Source of the DNA: Syntrophobacteraceae bacterium
Lineage (GTDB): Bacteria; Desulfobacterota; Syntrophobacteria; Syntrophobacterales; Syntrophobacteraceae
DNA length: 64,000 nucleotides
NCBI GenBank assembly: GCA_018053185.1
Contig: JAGPLX010000004.1
Span: forward strand, 1 to 64,000
Direction of reading: 5' to 3'
Part shown: positions 6,245-15,286 of the stretch, piece by piece
How the letters are laid out: every line of letters starts with the position of its first letter
Position numbering within the stretch: position 1 is the stretch's first letter
Program-made: the position numbers and the translations under genes
The notes under the pieces: model-generated
Told to the model about the DNA's origin: nothing
The model's input: only the letters and a program-made list of their open reading frames with translations
Database searches by the model: none

Positions 6245-8224
6245 ATGGACGCACGGAACGGCAGGAACTTTCTGAACGCTCGATACTGGTCCTGTCATGC
6301 GTTCTGTAAAATTCTCATTGTTTCCGTCCTGGGTCTCATCCTTCTCAAGGCGCTGCGATTGCAGCTATGGGAACACCAAGTGTGGCTTCAAAGGGAACGG
6401 GCTCAGATCGAGACGACTTTCCAGGTTCCCACCTACCGGGGTTCCATCTACGACCGGCAGGGGAGGCTTCTAGCCTACTCTGTACCGCAGCATTCCGTGT
6501 ACGCCGACAGCGAGGTCGTGGAAAACCCCAGGCAATTGGCGAACCGGCTGGCCCCCATTTTGGAGGAGCCGGAAGCTTCTCTGGAAAAGAAGTTGTCCAG
6601 CGGGCGGAAGTTCGTTTGGTTGAAACGGCACATCACGGATCAACAGGCCTTCGCTATCGAGAGGCTGCGGGCCAGAGGACTCAACCTCATCGAGGAGTAC
6701 CGGCGTTTTTATCCTTTTCGGCAGATTGCAGGTCATGTGATTGGTTTTGTGGGAAAGGACGGCGTGGGACTCGAGGGAATAGAAAAGTCTTTTGATCGGG
6801 TCTTGCGTCAAGGAACAACCACCTTCGTCCAGCAAAGGGACGGTGTCCGGAAGTACCTGTGGCTGAATGCGGAAGCCCCGCCCGAAGTGAAGGAGAGTTT
6901 CGGGGTCACGCTCACCATCGACGCCTATATCCAGTATCTTTGCGAAAGCGAACTGGAGAAGTGCATTCAGAAGTACCGGGCGGCTTCAGGGGAGGTGGTG
7001 GTGATGGACCCAAACACTTTCGAAATCTTGGCCATGGCCAACTGGCCTTCCTTCGATCCAAATCTCGATGGGAAAAGGGACGCCGACACCTGGCGGAACC
7101 GATCCATCACCGATTTTTTCGAGCCCGGTTCCACCTTCAAGGTCTTTCTCGTGGGCGCGGCCCTGGAGGAGGGACGCATTCGGGAGAAAGATCGGGTTTT
7201 CTGCGAAAATGGAAAGTGTGTTCTGGCGGGCCACATGATCAAGGACGTGCACCCTTACGGATGGCTCACCATCCCTGAGGTGATCAAGCATTCCAGCAAC
7301 ATTGCGGCGGGAAAACTAGCCCTGCAGCTTGGTCGGGAGCAGTATTATCGATACATCAAGGGTTTCGGATTCGGCTCCCGCACCGGGATCGAGCTCCCTG
7401 GGGAAGCCAGGGGTCTGGTGCGCAACTGGAAAAAGTGGCGTCCCATCGATCTTGCCACCACGGGCTTCGGCCAGAGCGTTGGAGTGACCGCCCTGCAGCT
7501 AACCTCGGCCATTGCCTGCATCGCCAACGGGGGAGAGTGGAACCCTGCCCGGGTGATCCAGGGGATCGTGGACAACAGGGGGGATCCCACCGAACCCCTG
7601 AGAACCAAAGGCCCTCGGCGTGCCATTCAACCGAAGACGGCGCAACAGATTCGTGATATGATGCGCAGCGTGACTGAAGAGGGTGGTACCGGAGTGAAAG
7701 CGGCTCCCGAAGGATATTCGGTGGCAGGAAAGACCGGCACGGCACAGATGCAGGACCCCGTCACGAAGCGCTATGCTTCCAACAAATATACCTCGCTGTT
7801 TACCGGATTTGCTCCTGTAGAGAAGCCTCGTGTGGTCATCAGCGTGGTCATTCATGAGCCCCACGGCGCCATTTATGGAGGTGTGGTTGCCGCCCCTGTT
7901 TTCAAGAATATTGCAGCGAAGGCTCTGCCGTATCTGGGAGTGCAGCCCTCCCCCGTTGGAACCGGCAACGCGCCGGGGCTGAAGCTCGTGAAAACGCTCC
8001 AGAAGGAATCTTCCGGGCCGACTCCCTCGACGGACAACAAAACGACGGCCAAAATGCCCGATGTTTCGGGTCTGAGTCTTCAAAAGGCCCTCCAGCGACT
8101 GGCTCCTCTGGACGCTCAAGTGAAGCTGCGAGGCCGAGGAACGGTGGTGAGCCAGTCTCCTCGGGTGGGTGCGCCATTGAAACCCAAGGAAACCGTGGAA
8201 TTGGTGCTCAACGAGGCGCACTGA
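6245..8224 (+). CDS. ftsI: Septal peptidoglycan transpeptidase FtsI (PBP3) with a PASTA domain
   Basis: 659 residues. One N-terminal membrane helix (about 17-38) is followed by the dimerisation domain and the penicillin-binding transpeptidase domain: S296 in GSTFK (S-x-x-K), S350-x-N352 in HSSNIAAG, and K496-T-G in AGKTGTAQ. A single PASTA repeat occupies roughly residues 600-657, starting MPDVSGLSLQKAL. FtsI crosslinks septal peptidoglycan as partner of FtsW, encoded further down the same cluster. The PASTA tail is absent from E. coli FtsI but common in Desulfobacterota and Firmicutes. Confidence 0.95.
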   Translation: MDARNGRNFLNARYWSCHAFCKILIVSVLGLILLKALRLQLWEHQVWLQRERAQIETTFQVPTYRGSIYDRQGRLLAYSVPQHSVYADSEVVENPRQLANRLAPILEEPEASLEKKLSSGRKFVWLKRHITDQQAFAIERLRARGLNLIEEYRRFYPFRQIAGHVIGFVGKDGVGLEGIEKSFDRVLRQGTTTFVQQRDGVRKYLWLNAEAPPEVKESFGVTLTIDAYIQYLCESELEKCIQKYRAASGEVVVMDPNTFEILAMANWPSFDPNLDGKRDADTWRNRSITDFFEPGSTFKVFLVGAALEEGRIREKDRVFCENGKCVLAGHMIKDVHPYGWLTIPEVIKHSSNIAAGKLALQLGREQYYRYIKGFGFGSRTGIELPGEARGLVRNWKKWRPIDLATTGFGQSVGVTALQLTSAIACIANGGEWNPARVIQGIVDNRGDPTEPLRTKGPRRAIQPKTAQQIRDMMRSVTEEGGTGVKAAPEGYSVAGKTGTAQMQDPVTKRYASNKYTSLFTGFAPVEKPRVVISVVIHEPHGAIYGGVVAAPVFKNIAAKALPYLGVQPSPVGTGNAPGLKLVKTLQKESSGPTPSTDNKTTAKMPDVSGLSLQKALQRLAPLDAQVKLRGRGTVVSQSPRVGAPLKPKETVELVLNEAH

Positions 8225-8287
8225 TATGATCCCCGTTTACAAGGTATTTGCGGTCCATCTATCCATCTACAGGTGGGGTTCCGGTAA

Positions 8288-9841
8288 ATGAACAGAAATG
8301 GAATGGGTAAGACTCTCAGTTGTTTGTTGAAGGGGCTGGACGTCCTGGAGGCCGAGGGAAAGGAGGGCATTTTCATCGAGGGGCTTTCCTACGACAGTCG
8401 GCGGGTGGGGAAGGGAGACCTGTTTGTGGCCCTTCGAGGAACTCGCCTGGATGGAAGAGCCTTTATTCGGGATGCCGTCCAGCGGGGAGCCCGTGCCGTG
8501 GTGGCTGAATCCGCCCCTGAAAACGGATTCACTGTCCCCTGGGTGCGGGTGGCTGATAGCCGCAAGGCTCTGGCCCATCTTGCGACGAATTTTTTTGAAG
8601 ACCCGTCTCGAGATCTGACCCTTATCGGAGTGACGGGCACCAACGGAAAGACCACGACGACCTTGCTCCTGGAGGGAATTCTCCGCCGGATGGGTCATTT
8701 CGTCGGTGTCGTCGGAACCTTGGGATATTGTTGGGTCGGAGTTCGAAAAACGGCTGCCATGACCACCCCCGAATCCCTGGATCTCCAGCGTCTTTTCCAC
8801 GAGATGAGAGTGGACGGGGTCACTCATGTAGTCATGGAGGTTTCGTCTCATGCCCTGGCCATGGGCAGGGTCGAGGGGTGTTCCTTCAAAGGAGCGGTCT
8901 TCACGAACCTCTCCCAGGATCACCTGGATTTTCACGGCGACATGGAGAAGTACTTCGCAGCCAAGTCCCTGCTTTTTTCGAGATTTCTCGGGTCGCCAGG
9001 AGGAGAGCGTGGGACGGCGGTCGTCAATCTGGACGATCATTTTGGTAAACGCCTTGCCGAATCCATTCGGGGTGAGGTCTGGACCTACTCCCTTCATAAC
9101 TCTAAAGCTCGAGTCCGGGTCCAGGAAGCCGATTTTGGAACTGGGGGCATTCGAGCGAAACTGGCCGTTCCCGGTGGAATCATGCGGGTGGAATCACCGT
9201 TGCTGGGACGATTGAACTTGTATAATGTCGTGGCGGCGGCTTCAACAGCTCTTTCCCTAGGCATTCCACCCGAAGCCGTTCCGGACGGTTTGGCTGCGAT
9301 CCATGCCGTGGACGGACGCCTCCAGAGAGTGCCTGTTCCCGAGGAGTTCGGCTTTCAGGTGGTGGTGGACTACGCCCACACTCCCGACGCCATGGACAAA
9401 GCCCTCGGCTGCCTGCGGGAAATGATGACATGCGGGCGTCTTCTGGCGGTTTTCGGATGCGGTGGAGATCGAGATCGAGGAAAGCGTCCTCTTATGGGCG
9501 GAACCGCAGCCAGGTGGGCCGACCTGGTGGTGGTGACCAGCGACAATCCCAGGAGTGAAGATCCCGAGGGAATCATCCGGGAAATCGAGCCCGGTGTCTA
9601 TGCGGAAGGTATGCCGTATTTGGAACCGGACAGGGAAAGTTTGCCCGCCAGGGGATACTCGGTGGTTCCGGATCGCAGGGAGGCCATCGAGCTGGCTTTG
9701 TCCTGGGCCCGTCCGGGAGATGTCGTCTTCATCGGGGGGAAAGGCCACGAGACGTATCAGATAATGGGTAACAATGTTCTCCCCTTCGACGACAAGGTGG
9801 TGGTCCGGGAATTCCTGGCCGCACACAGACCGGCTTCCTAG
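8288..9841 (+). CDS. murE: UDP-MurNAc-L-Ala-D-Glu:meso-DAP ligase MurE
   Basis: 517 residues. MurE adds the third stem residue to the UDP-linked precursor in the cytoplasm. The ATP-binding loop GVTGTNGKTTTT has its lysine at 121. The substrate-selecting motif is D419-N-P-R in DNPRSEDP, the form that reads meso-diaminopimelate rather than lysine, implying mDAP-type peptidoglycan. The SD is weak and 63 bp separate it from ftsI. Length is typical of the family. Confidence 0.96.
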   Translation: MNRNGMGKTLSCLLKGLDVLEAEGKEGIFIEGLSYDSRRVGKGDLFVALRGTRLDGRAFIRDAVQRGARAVVAESAPENGFTVPWVRVADSRKALAHLATNFFEDPSRDLTLIGVTGTNGKTTTTLLLEGILRRMGHFVGVVGTLGYCWVGVRKTAAMTTPESLDLQRLFHEMRVDGVTHVVMEVSSHALAMGRVEGCSFKGAVFTNLSQDHLDFHGDMEKYFAAKSLLFSRFLGSPGGERGTAVVNLDDHFGKRLAESIRGEVWTYSLHNSKARVRVQEADFGTGGIRAKLAVPGGIMRVESPLLGRLNLYNVVAAASTALSLGIPPEAVPDGLAAIHAVDGRLQRVPVPEEFGFQVVVDYAHTPDAMDKALGCLREMMTCGRLLAVFGCGGDRDRGKRPLMGGTAARWADLVVVTSDNPRSEDPEGIIREIEPGVYAEGMPYLEPDRESLPARGYSVVPDRREAIELALSWARPGDVVFIGGKGHETYQIMGNNVLPFDDKVVVREFLAAHRPAS

Positions 9842-9850
9842 CCCGACAGG

Positions 9851-11257
9851 ATGTGTACGACGATGAGTTGGACGAGATCAGCCGTTTTGGAAGCCACCCG
9901 AGGTACACTCCTGCAGGGTTCCCCTGAAGGAGCCGTCGCGAGGATTTCCACCGATACTCGTCGGATTGGGCTGGGGGATGCCTTTGTTGCTCTGCGCGGG
10001 GACAACCACGACGCCCATGGTTTCCTGGAAAGTGCGGTGGAAAAAGGTGCCGGTACCCTTGTGGTCTCCCGACCCAGGAGGGAGTGGTCTGCAGATGTTC
10101 CCGCTCATGTGACCGTGATCCAGGTGCCGGACACCCTCGTGGCTCTCGGAGATCTCGCCCGATATCATCGGCTCCGGTTCACCATTCCCGTGGTGGGCAT
10201 CACAGGCAGCAACGGCAAAACCAGTACCAAGGAAATGGTGTCCGCCATCCTCAGCCAACGAAACAGGGTTCTCAAGAACCAGGGGAACTTCAATAACCTC
10301 GTTGGAGTTCCCCTTACACTTTTGTCTATGGAACCGGAACACGAGATTGCCGTGGTCGAAATGGGGATCAATGTTCCCGGCGAGATGGAACGCCTGGTCC
10401 GCATGGCCGTGCCGACAGCGGGGATCATCACCAATATTCACCCGGCGCACTTGGAGGGCCTTGGCTCGTTGGATCGGATTCTCGATGAAAAGGGAAAGCT
10501 TATCTCGAGTCTCGGACCGCAGGGCGTTGCCGCTATCAACCTGGACGATGAACTTTTGGAGCGATTCTCGAAAACCCTCGAAGCCGGGCTTGTGACCTAT
10601 TCCCTTCACAGAACCGAAGCCATGGTGGTCCTGGCCGGTCCCGTCGAAGTGAACGAAGGAGTCAGCATCTTTCCTGTGAATTTTGGAAAGGAAACTCTCC
10701 GGGTACGGCTCCCGGTTCTGGGAATGCATCAGGTCCAAAACGCCCTGGCCGCAGCTGCCCTTGCGTGGTCTCTGGGAGAGTCCCCCCAGGCTATAGCCGA
10801 AGGGCTTTCCCTGCATCAACCGGTAAAGCAGCGCATGCAGAGGCACCTGCTGGAGGGGGGGAGGATCCTCATTGACGACACCTACAACGCCAATCCCAAA
10901 TCTGTGCTCGCTTCGGTGCGGGCAGTCCTCACCGCAAGTTCCGGGAAACCCGTAGTGGCAGTCCTCGGTGAGATGAGGGAGTTGGGACCCCGAAGCGCCG
11001 CTCTCCATTACGAAGTCGGGCATCAAGTGGGGAGCTTGGGTGTCCGTTATCTGATCACCATGGGAGAACTTGGACGGGAAATCCAGCGGGGCGCCAGGGA
11101 TGCCGGCTTGGCACCGTCCTCCTGTTTTCATGCCCAAACGCATGAAGAGGCCATCGAACGTCTCAGGGACCGAATGCCCGAGGAGGCATGGATTGTGGTG
11201 AAGGGGTCCAGGGGAATGACCATGGAACGAGTCGTCGAGAGGATGGTTGTCCAATGA
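9851..11257 (+). CDS. murF: UDP-MurNAc-tripeptide:D-Ala-D-Ala ligase MurF
   Basis: 468 residues starting 9 bp after murE. MurF completes the pentapeptide by adding D-Ala-D-Ala. The Mur-ligase ATP loop GITGSNGKTSTKEM lies near residues 116-129, and the family blocks NNLVGVPLTLL and DDTYNANPKS are present. An ATG at 9863 is an alternative start. Its stop codon overlaps the murD start as ATGA, so mraY, which usually lies between these genes, is absent here. Confidence 0.95.
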   Translation: MCTTMSWTRSAVLEATRGTLLQGSPEGAVARISTDTRRIGLGDAFVALRGDNHDAHGFLESAVEKGAGTLVVSRPRREWSADVPAHVTVIQVPDTLVALGDLARYHRLRFTIPVVGITGSNGKTSTKEMVSAILSQRNRVLKNQGNFNNLVGVPLTLLSMEPEHEIAVVEMGINVPGEMERLVRMAVPTAGIITNIHPAHLEGLGSLDRILDEKGKLISSLGPQGVAAINLDDELLERFSKTLEAGLVTYSLHRTEAMVVLAGPVEVNEGVSIFPVNFGKETLRVRLPVLGMHQVQNALAAAALAWSLGESPQAIAEGLSLHQPVKQRMQRHLLEGGRILIDDTYNANPKSVLASVRAVLTASSGKPVVAVLGEMRELGPRSAALHYEVGHQVGSLGVRYLITMGELGREIQRGARDAGLAPSSCFHAQTHEEAIERLRDRMPEEAWIVVKGSRGMTMERVVERMVVQ

Positions 11258-12636
11258 AAGGATCGCGACCAGATGTCTCCATGCCGGAAAAGGCGCTGGT
11301 GGTTGGGCTGGGGATCTCGGGAAGATCGGTGTGTGACTTGCTTCTGCGCCATGGTGTCGAGGTCAGGGCCACCGATATGAAATCACGGGGGGAATTCGGA
11401 GCCATCCTGGATTCTCTTGAGGCGAGAGGCTGTCGTTTCCGTCTGGGAAGGCATGAGGTCGAGGACTTTCTCGGTGTGGACCAGATCATCGTCAGTCCGG
11501 GGGTTCCCCTGGAAATCGAGCCGCTCCAAAAGGCTGCCCAAAAGGGAGTCGAGATTGTGGGCGAATTAGACTGGGCCTGGCGCATGACGGATCGCCCGGT
11601 CATTGCCGTCACCGGAACCAACGGGAAAACCACTACCACAACACTCATCGGCGAGATACTTCAACGGGCGGGAAAGAGAGCCTTCGTGGGAGGAAACATC
11701 GGGACCCCTTTGAGTGAATGGATCGCTTCCGGCCAAGAGGTGGATTATCTGGTGCTCGAGGTCAGCAGCTTTCAGCTGGATACGGCTCCTCTCTTTTACC
11801 CGGAGATGGGAGTCCTGTTGAACATTACCGAGGACCATCTGGACCGGTATAAGAGTTTTTCGGCCTACGCCGATTCCAAGATGTCTCTTTTCAAGAGGCA
11901 GGATTCCTCCCATGTGGCGGTCCTTAACGGGGATGACCCTCTTTGTAGGGCAAGGGCTCACGAGGTCCCGGGCCGGGTGCTGGTTTACAGCCGCAAGGAG
12001 CCTTCGGCCCATGCTGTGGTTCGGGAGCGGCGGGTGGTGATCGACATCCCCGGCAAAGAGCAGGTTTCTTTTCCCTTGAACGGGTCCTCTCTTCGAGGAG
12101 TTCACAACGAGGAAAACATCCTGGCCGCCGGCCTTGTAGCCGTGTCGTTGGGGATTTCGCCGCAGGTCCTGGAACAGACGGTCCGGCAATACCGTGTTCC
12201 GCCTCATCGTCTCGAGTTGGTTCGCACCTGGATGGGGATCGACTTTTACGACGACTCGAAAGGGACTAACGTGGGAGCCGTAGTCAAGGCGCTGGAGAAT
12301 TTCCGTCAGCCTGTGCGGCTGCTCCTGGGAGGCAGGGACAAGCTTGGTTCCTACGGACCCATCGGAGAACGAATGAAGGAACGGGGAGAGGCCGTCTATG
12401 CCTTCGGAGAGGCGGCTTCCCGCATGGTCGAGGAGCTTGGTAAATGGATTCCGGTCCGATCCTTTCCGGATCTTTCCCAGGCGTTCGAGGAGGCTGTGAG
12501 GGATGCAAAGGCGGGGGAAGTCGTGCTGCTGTCTCCGGCCTGTTCCTCGTTTGACCAGTATCAAAGCTATTCCCAACGGGGGGATCACTTTCGGCGTCTG
12601 GTTTCCCAGTTGGACGACGAGAGGAAAGGTGCGTGA
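11254..12636 (+). CDS. murD: UDP-MurNAc-L-Ala:D-glutamate ligase MurD
   Basis: 460 residues from ATG 11254, which overlaps the murF stop as ATGA. An N-terminal Rossmann segment (ALVVGLGISGRSV) binds the UDP part. The ATP loop is GTNGKTTTT near residue 122, and the C-terminal domain contains YDDSKGTNVGA and LLLGGRDK. MurD adds D-glutamate to UDP-MurNAc-L-Ala. In-frame codons upstream of 11254 lie inside murF and are unlikely starts. Confidence 0.95.
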   Translation: MKGSRPDVSMPEKALVVGLGISGRSVCDLLLRHGVEVRATDMKSRGEFGAILDSLEARGCRFRLGRHEVEDFLGVDQIIVSPGVPLEIEPLQKAAQKGVEIVGELDWAWRMTDRPVIAVTGTNGKTTTTTLIGEILQRAGKRAFVGGNIGTPLSEWIASGQEVDYLVLEVSSFQLDTAPLFYPEMGVLLNITEDHLDRYKSFSAYADSKMSLFKRQDSSHVAVLNGDDPLCRARAHEVPGRVLVYSRKEPSAHAVVRERRVVIDIPGKEQVSFPLNGSSLRGVHNEENILAAGLVAVSLGISPQVLEQTVRQYRVPPHRLELVRTWMGIDFYDDSKGTNVGAVVKALENFRQPVRLLLGGRDKLGSYGPIGERMKERGEAVYAFGEAASRMVEELGKWIPVRSFPDLSQAFEEAVRDAKAGEVVLLSPACSSFDQYQSYSQRGDHFRRLVSQLDDERKGA

Positions 12637-12692
12637 TCCTCGGGAGAAAAAAATCTCTTCCCGAACTTCGCTCTTGATGGCCGGGGAAAGCA

Positions 12693-13898
12693 ATGTCGAA
12701 AACCACCTCAAATACCTCCTCCTTTCTCACGGAGTCTGCACCCAGGGAAAAGCAGACCACGACGTCGCCCATGCCGTTGGAACTCCACCTGGGGATCGAG
12801 GTTTTCGTTCTCGTGTTGCTTGGTCTCATCATGGTCTATAGCGCCAGTTCCACCGTTCCTTTCAAGGAACTGGCCGAGAAAGCCCAGGTGTTGAAGTCCT
12901 CGTCCCATTACCTGAAGAGGCAGCTGATATGCATCGGGTTGGGCATTGCCGTGATCGCATTGGTACGGCGCATTCCTTATGGGTGGTACAGGGAACAGGC
13001 GAGATGGATGTTTCTTTTGTCCATCGCAGCTTTGATCCTCGTTCTCATCCCTGGGATTGGTGCAGAATTCAATCATGCTCGACGCTGGTTCCAGTTGAAG
13101 GGATTTTCTTTGCAACCGGCCGAATACGCCAAGGTCATTTGGGTGATTTTTCTGAGTGTCTCCTTGACTAAGAAACAAGAGGGAATCAGGAAGATATGGA
13201 TTGGTTTCCTACCCCACGTGAGCCTGTGCGGCATTTTGAGCCTGCTGGTTCTGATCGAGCCCGACTTTGGGAACACTTTCGTCATCGGGTGCCTCACGGT
13301 TTTGATGATGGCCGTGGCTGGGGTGCCGTTCGGACACCTGCTGACCTTGGTTCCCGTCGCCGGCCTTGGGTTTTACAAGTTCGTCTATCTTGTTCCCTAT
13401 CGCTGGGAGCGAGTTACCGCCTTCCGAAATCCTTGGACCGATCCTCTGGACTCGGGCTACCAACTGATCCAGGCCTGGATCGCCGTGGGTTCCGGAGGGC
13501 TGTGGGGCAAAGGCTTGGGAGCCAGCCAGCAGAAGCTTTTCTATCTTCCCGAATCCCATACGGATTTCATTTTGGCAGTGATCGGCGAGGAACTGGGATT
13601 CGGGGGGATCGCCCTGGTCTGTGCCGTTTTCTTCTGTCTTTCCTGGACAGGGCTGCACATATCGAGGAGAGCCCCGGATCAGCTCGGATCCTTGATCGCC
13701 TTCGGTCTGACCATGTTGCTGTCTCTCCAGGCACTTCTCAACATGGGAGTGGTCCTGGGACTCGTTCCCACCAAGGGATTGCCTCTCCCTTTTGTATCCT
13801 ATGGAGGAAGCGCTTTCCTGGCCAGTTGTGTTGCCGTCGGGCTCCTCATGAGCATCGCCCGAAGCGGTGAAAAGAGGGTGGAATCGCCCTATGTTTAA
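12693..13898 (+). CDS. ftsW: Septal peptidoglycan polymerase FtsW (SEDS family)
   Basis: 401 residues with a hydrophilic Ser/Thr-rich tail of about 30 residues followed by about ten membrane helices. SEDS signatures visible include MVYSASS in the first helix, ARRWFQLKGFSLQPAEYAK, HTDFILAVIGEELGF, and the final MGVVLGLVPTKGLPLPFVSYGGS. FtsW polymerises lipid II glycans and works with FtsI. murG normally follows; here murC begins inside the last codons of ftsW. Confidence 0.95.
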   Translation: MSKTTSNTSSFLTESAPREKQTTTSPMPLELHLGIEVFVLVLLGLIMVYSASSTVPFKELAEKAQVLKSSSHYLKRQLICIGLGIAVIALVRRIPYGWYREQARWMFLLSIAALILVLIPGIGAEFNHARRWFQLKGFSLQPAEYAKVIWVIFLSVSLTKKQEGIRKIWIGFLPHVSLCGILSLLVLIEPDFGNTFVIGCLTVLMMAVAGVPFGHLLTLVPVAGLGFYKFVYLVPYRWERVTAFRNPWTDPLDSGYQLIQAWIAVGSGGLWGKGLGASQQKLFYLPESHTDFILAVIGEELGFGGIALVCAVFFCLSWTGLHISRRAPDQLGSLIAFGLTMLLSLQALLNMGVVLGLVPTKGLPLPFVSYGGSAFLASCVAVGLLMSIARSGEKRVESPYV

Positions 13899-15279
13899 GC
13901 GCTATCAGCATATTCATTTTGTAGGAATCGGTGGAATCGGCATGAGCGGGATCGCCGAGCTGCTCTTGAACCTGGGCTATCGAGTGAGCGGCTCGGACCT
14001 GAAGGAAAGCGATCTCACTCGGCGCCTTGAAGCCCTGGGGGCCAGGATCTTTCTGGGGCATGAACCGGAACATGTGCGGGATGCCGACGTGGTGGTCCTC
14101 TCTTCGGCCATTTCCGAAGAAAACCCCGAATGGAAGGCTGCTCGCGCTCTGGGCAAGGTTCCCATCATCCGGCGGGCGGAAATGCTTGCCGAGCTCATGC
14201 GTCTGAAATACTCCGTGCTCATTGCCGGGGCCCACGGCAAGACCACGACCACCTCCATGATTTCCACGGTTTTGGCCCGAGGCGGATTGGATCCCACAGT
14301 GGTGATCGGAGGAAAGTTGAACGCCTGGGGCACGAACGCGAAGCTGGGACATGGGGATTTCATGGTTGCCGAAGCTGACGAGAGCGACGGCACCTTTCTC
14401 ATGCTCCCGCCGACCATTGCGGTGGTAACCAACATCGATCTCGAGCACCTCGATTACTATCGGGACCTGGAGCACATCCAGGATATCTTTCTCCAGTTCA
14501 TCAATAAGATTCCCTTTTATGGTCAGGCGGTTCTCTGCCTCGAGGATGAAAATATTCAGAGCCTGATGCCTCGGATCGGCAAGCGGTTTGTGACCTATGG
14601 GTTCTCTTCCCAGGCGGATTTTCAGGCCCGGGAAGTAAAGATCGACGGATTCAGCGCCTCTTACCGGGCTTACTACCGGGGGGAGGAACTGGGAGAGATC
14701 GAACTGGGAATTCCGGGGCGGCACAACGTGTTGAATTCCCTGGCTGCGGTAGCGGTGGCCAGGGAACTCGAGATCGCATGGCAGGACATCCGTGCGGGGC
14801 TTCGGGACATGACCGGGGTGCAGCGGCGGTTCCAGGTCAAGGGCGAAGTGGGCGGGATATTAGTGCTGGATGACTACGGGCATCACCCCACGGAGATCCG
14901 AACAGTTCTCGAGACGCTGGCCCAGTGCTTTCCCAACCGGCGTCGGATCATCGTCTTCCAGCCCCATCGCTACAGCCGCACCCAGGCCCTCATGGACCAG
15001 TTCGCCCGATGTTTCTACCACTCGGACGTGCTCCTCACGACGGAGATCTACGCCGCCAGTGAAAAGCCCATCGAGGGGGTTACGGGAGAGAGACTGGCCC
15101 GGGAGATCGCCTCCCACGGCCATCATGACCTTCACTACTGTCGCAGTCTCGAGGACCTGGTGGAGAAACTTTGCGAGATCGTTGCTCCGGGAGATGTGGT
15201 CATGACCCTGGGGGCGGGGAATGTTCTCCAGGTGGGCGAGCGACTGCTGGACAGGCTTGGCGGAACACCGAGTGCATGA
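13891..15279 (+). CDS. murC: UDP-N-acetylmuramate:L-alanine ligase MurC
   Basis: 462 residues from ATG 13891, overlapping the ftsW end by 8 bp; an in-frame GTG at 13867 is a less likely start because the family opens at HIHFVGIGGIGMSG. The ATP loop is GAHGKTTTTSM near residue 113. Other Mur-ligase blocks include EADESDGTF and DDYGHHPTEI. MurC attaches the first amino acid of the stem peptide. It sits directly before murB, the enzyme that makes its substrate. Confidence 0.95.
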   Translation: MFKRYQHIHFVGIGGIGMSGIAELLLNLGYRVSGSDLKESDLTRRLEALGARIFLGHEPEHVRDADVVVLSSAISEENPEWKAARALGKVPIIRRAEMLAELMRLKYSVLIAGAHGKTTTTSMISTVLARGGLDPTVVIGGKLNAWGTNAKLGHGDFMVAEADESDGTFLMLPPTIAVVTNIDLEHLDYYRDLEHIQDIFLQFINKIPFYGQAVLCLEDENIQSLMPRIGKRFVTYGFSSQADFQAREVKIDGFSASYRAYYRGEELGEIELGIPGRHNVLNSLAAVAVARELEIAWQDIRAGLRDMTGVQRRFQVKGEVGGILVLDDYGHHPTEIRTVLETLAQCFPNRRRIIVFQPHRYSRTQALMDQFARCFYHSDVLLTTEIYAASEKPIEGVTGERLAREIASHGHHDLHYCRSLEDLVEKLCEIVAPGDVVMTLGAGNVLQVGERLLDRLGGTPSA

Positions 15280-15286
15280 GGGCTGC

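Noticed and set aside
9878-11254. A 458-codon frame antisense to murF, and similar long antisense frames across the dcw cluster and plsB (for example 37039-38568)
   Set aside because: These are complementary-strand shadows of conserved genes in GC-rich DNA; residue usage is His/Gly/Pro-rich and matches no family.
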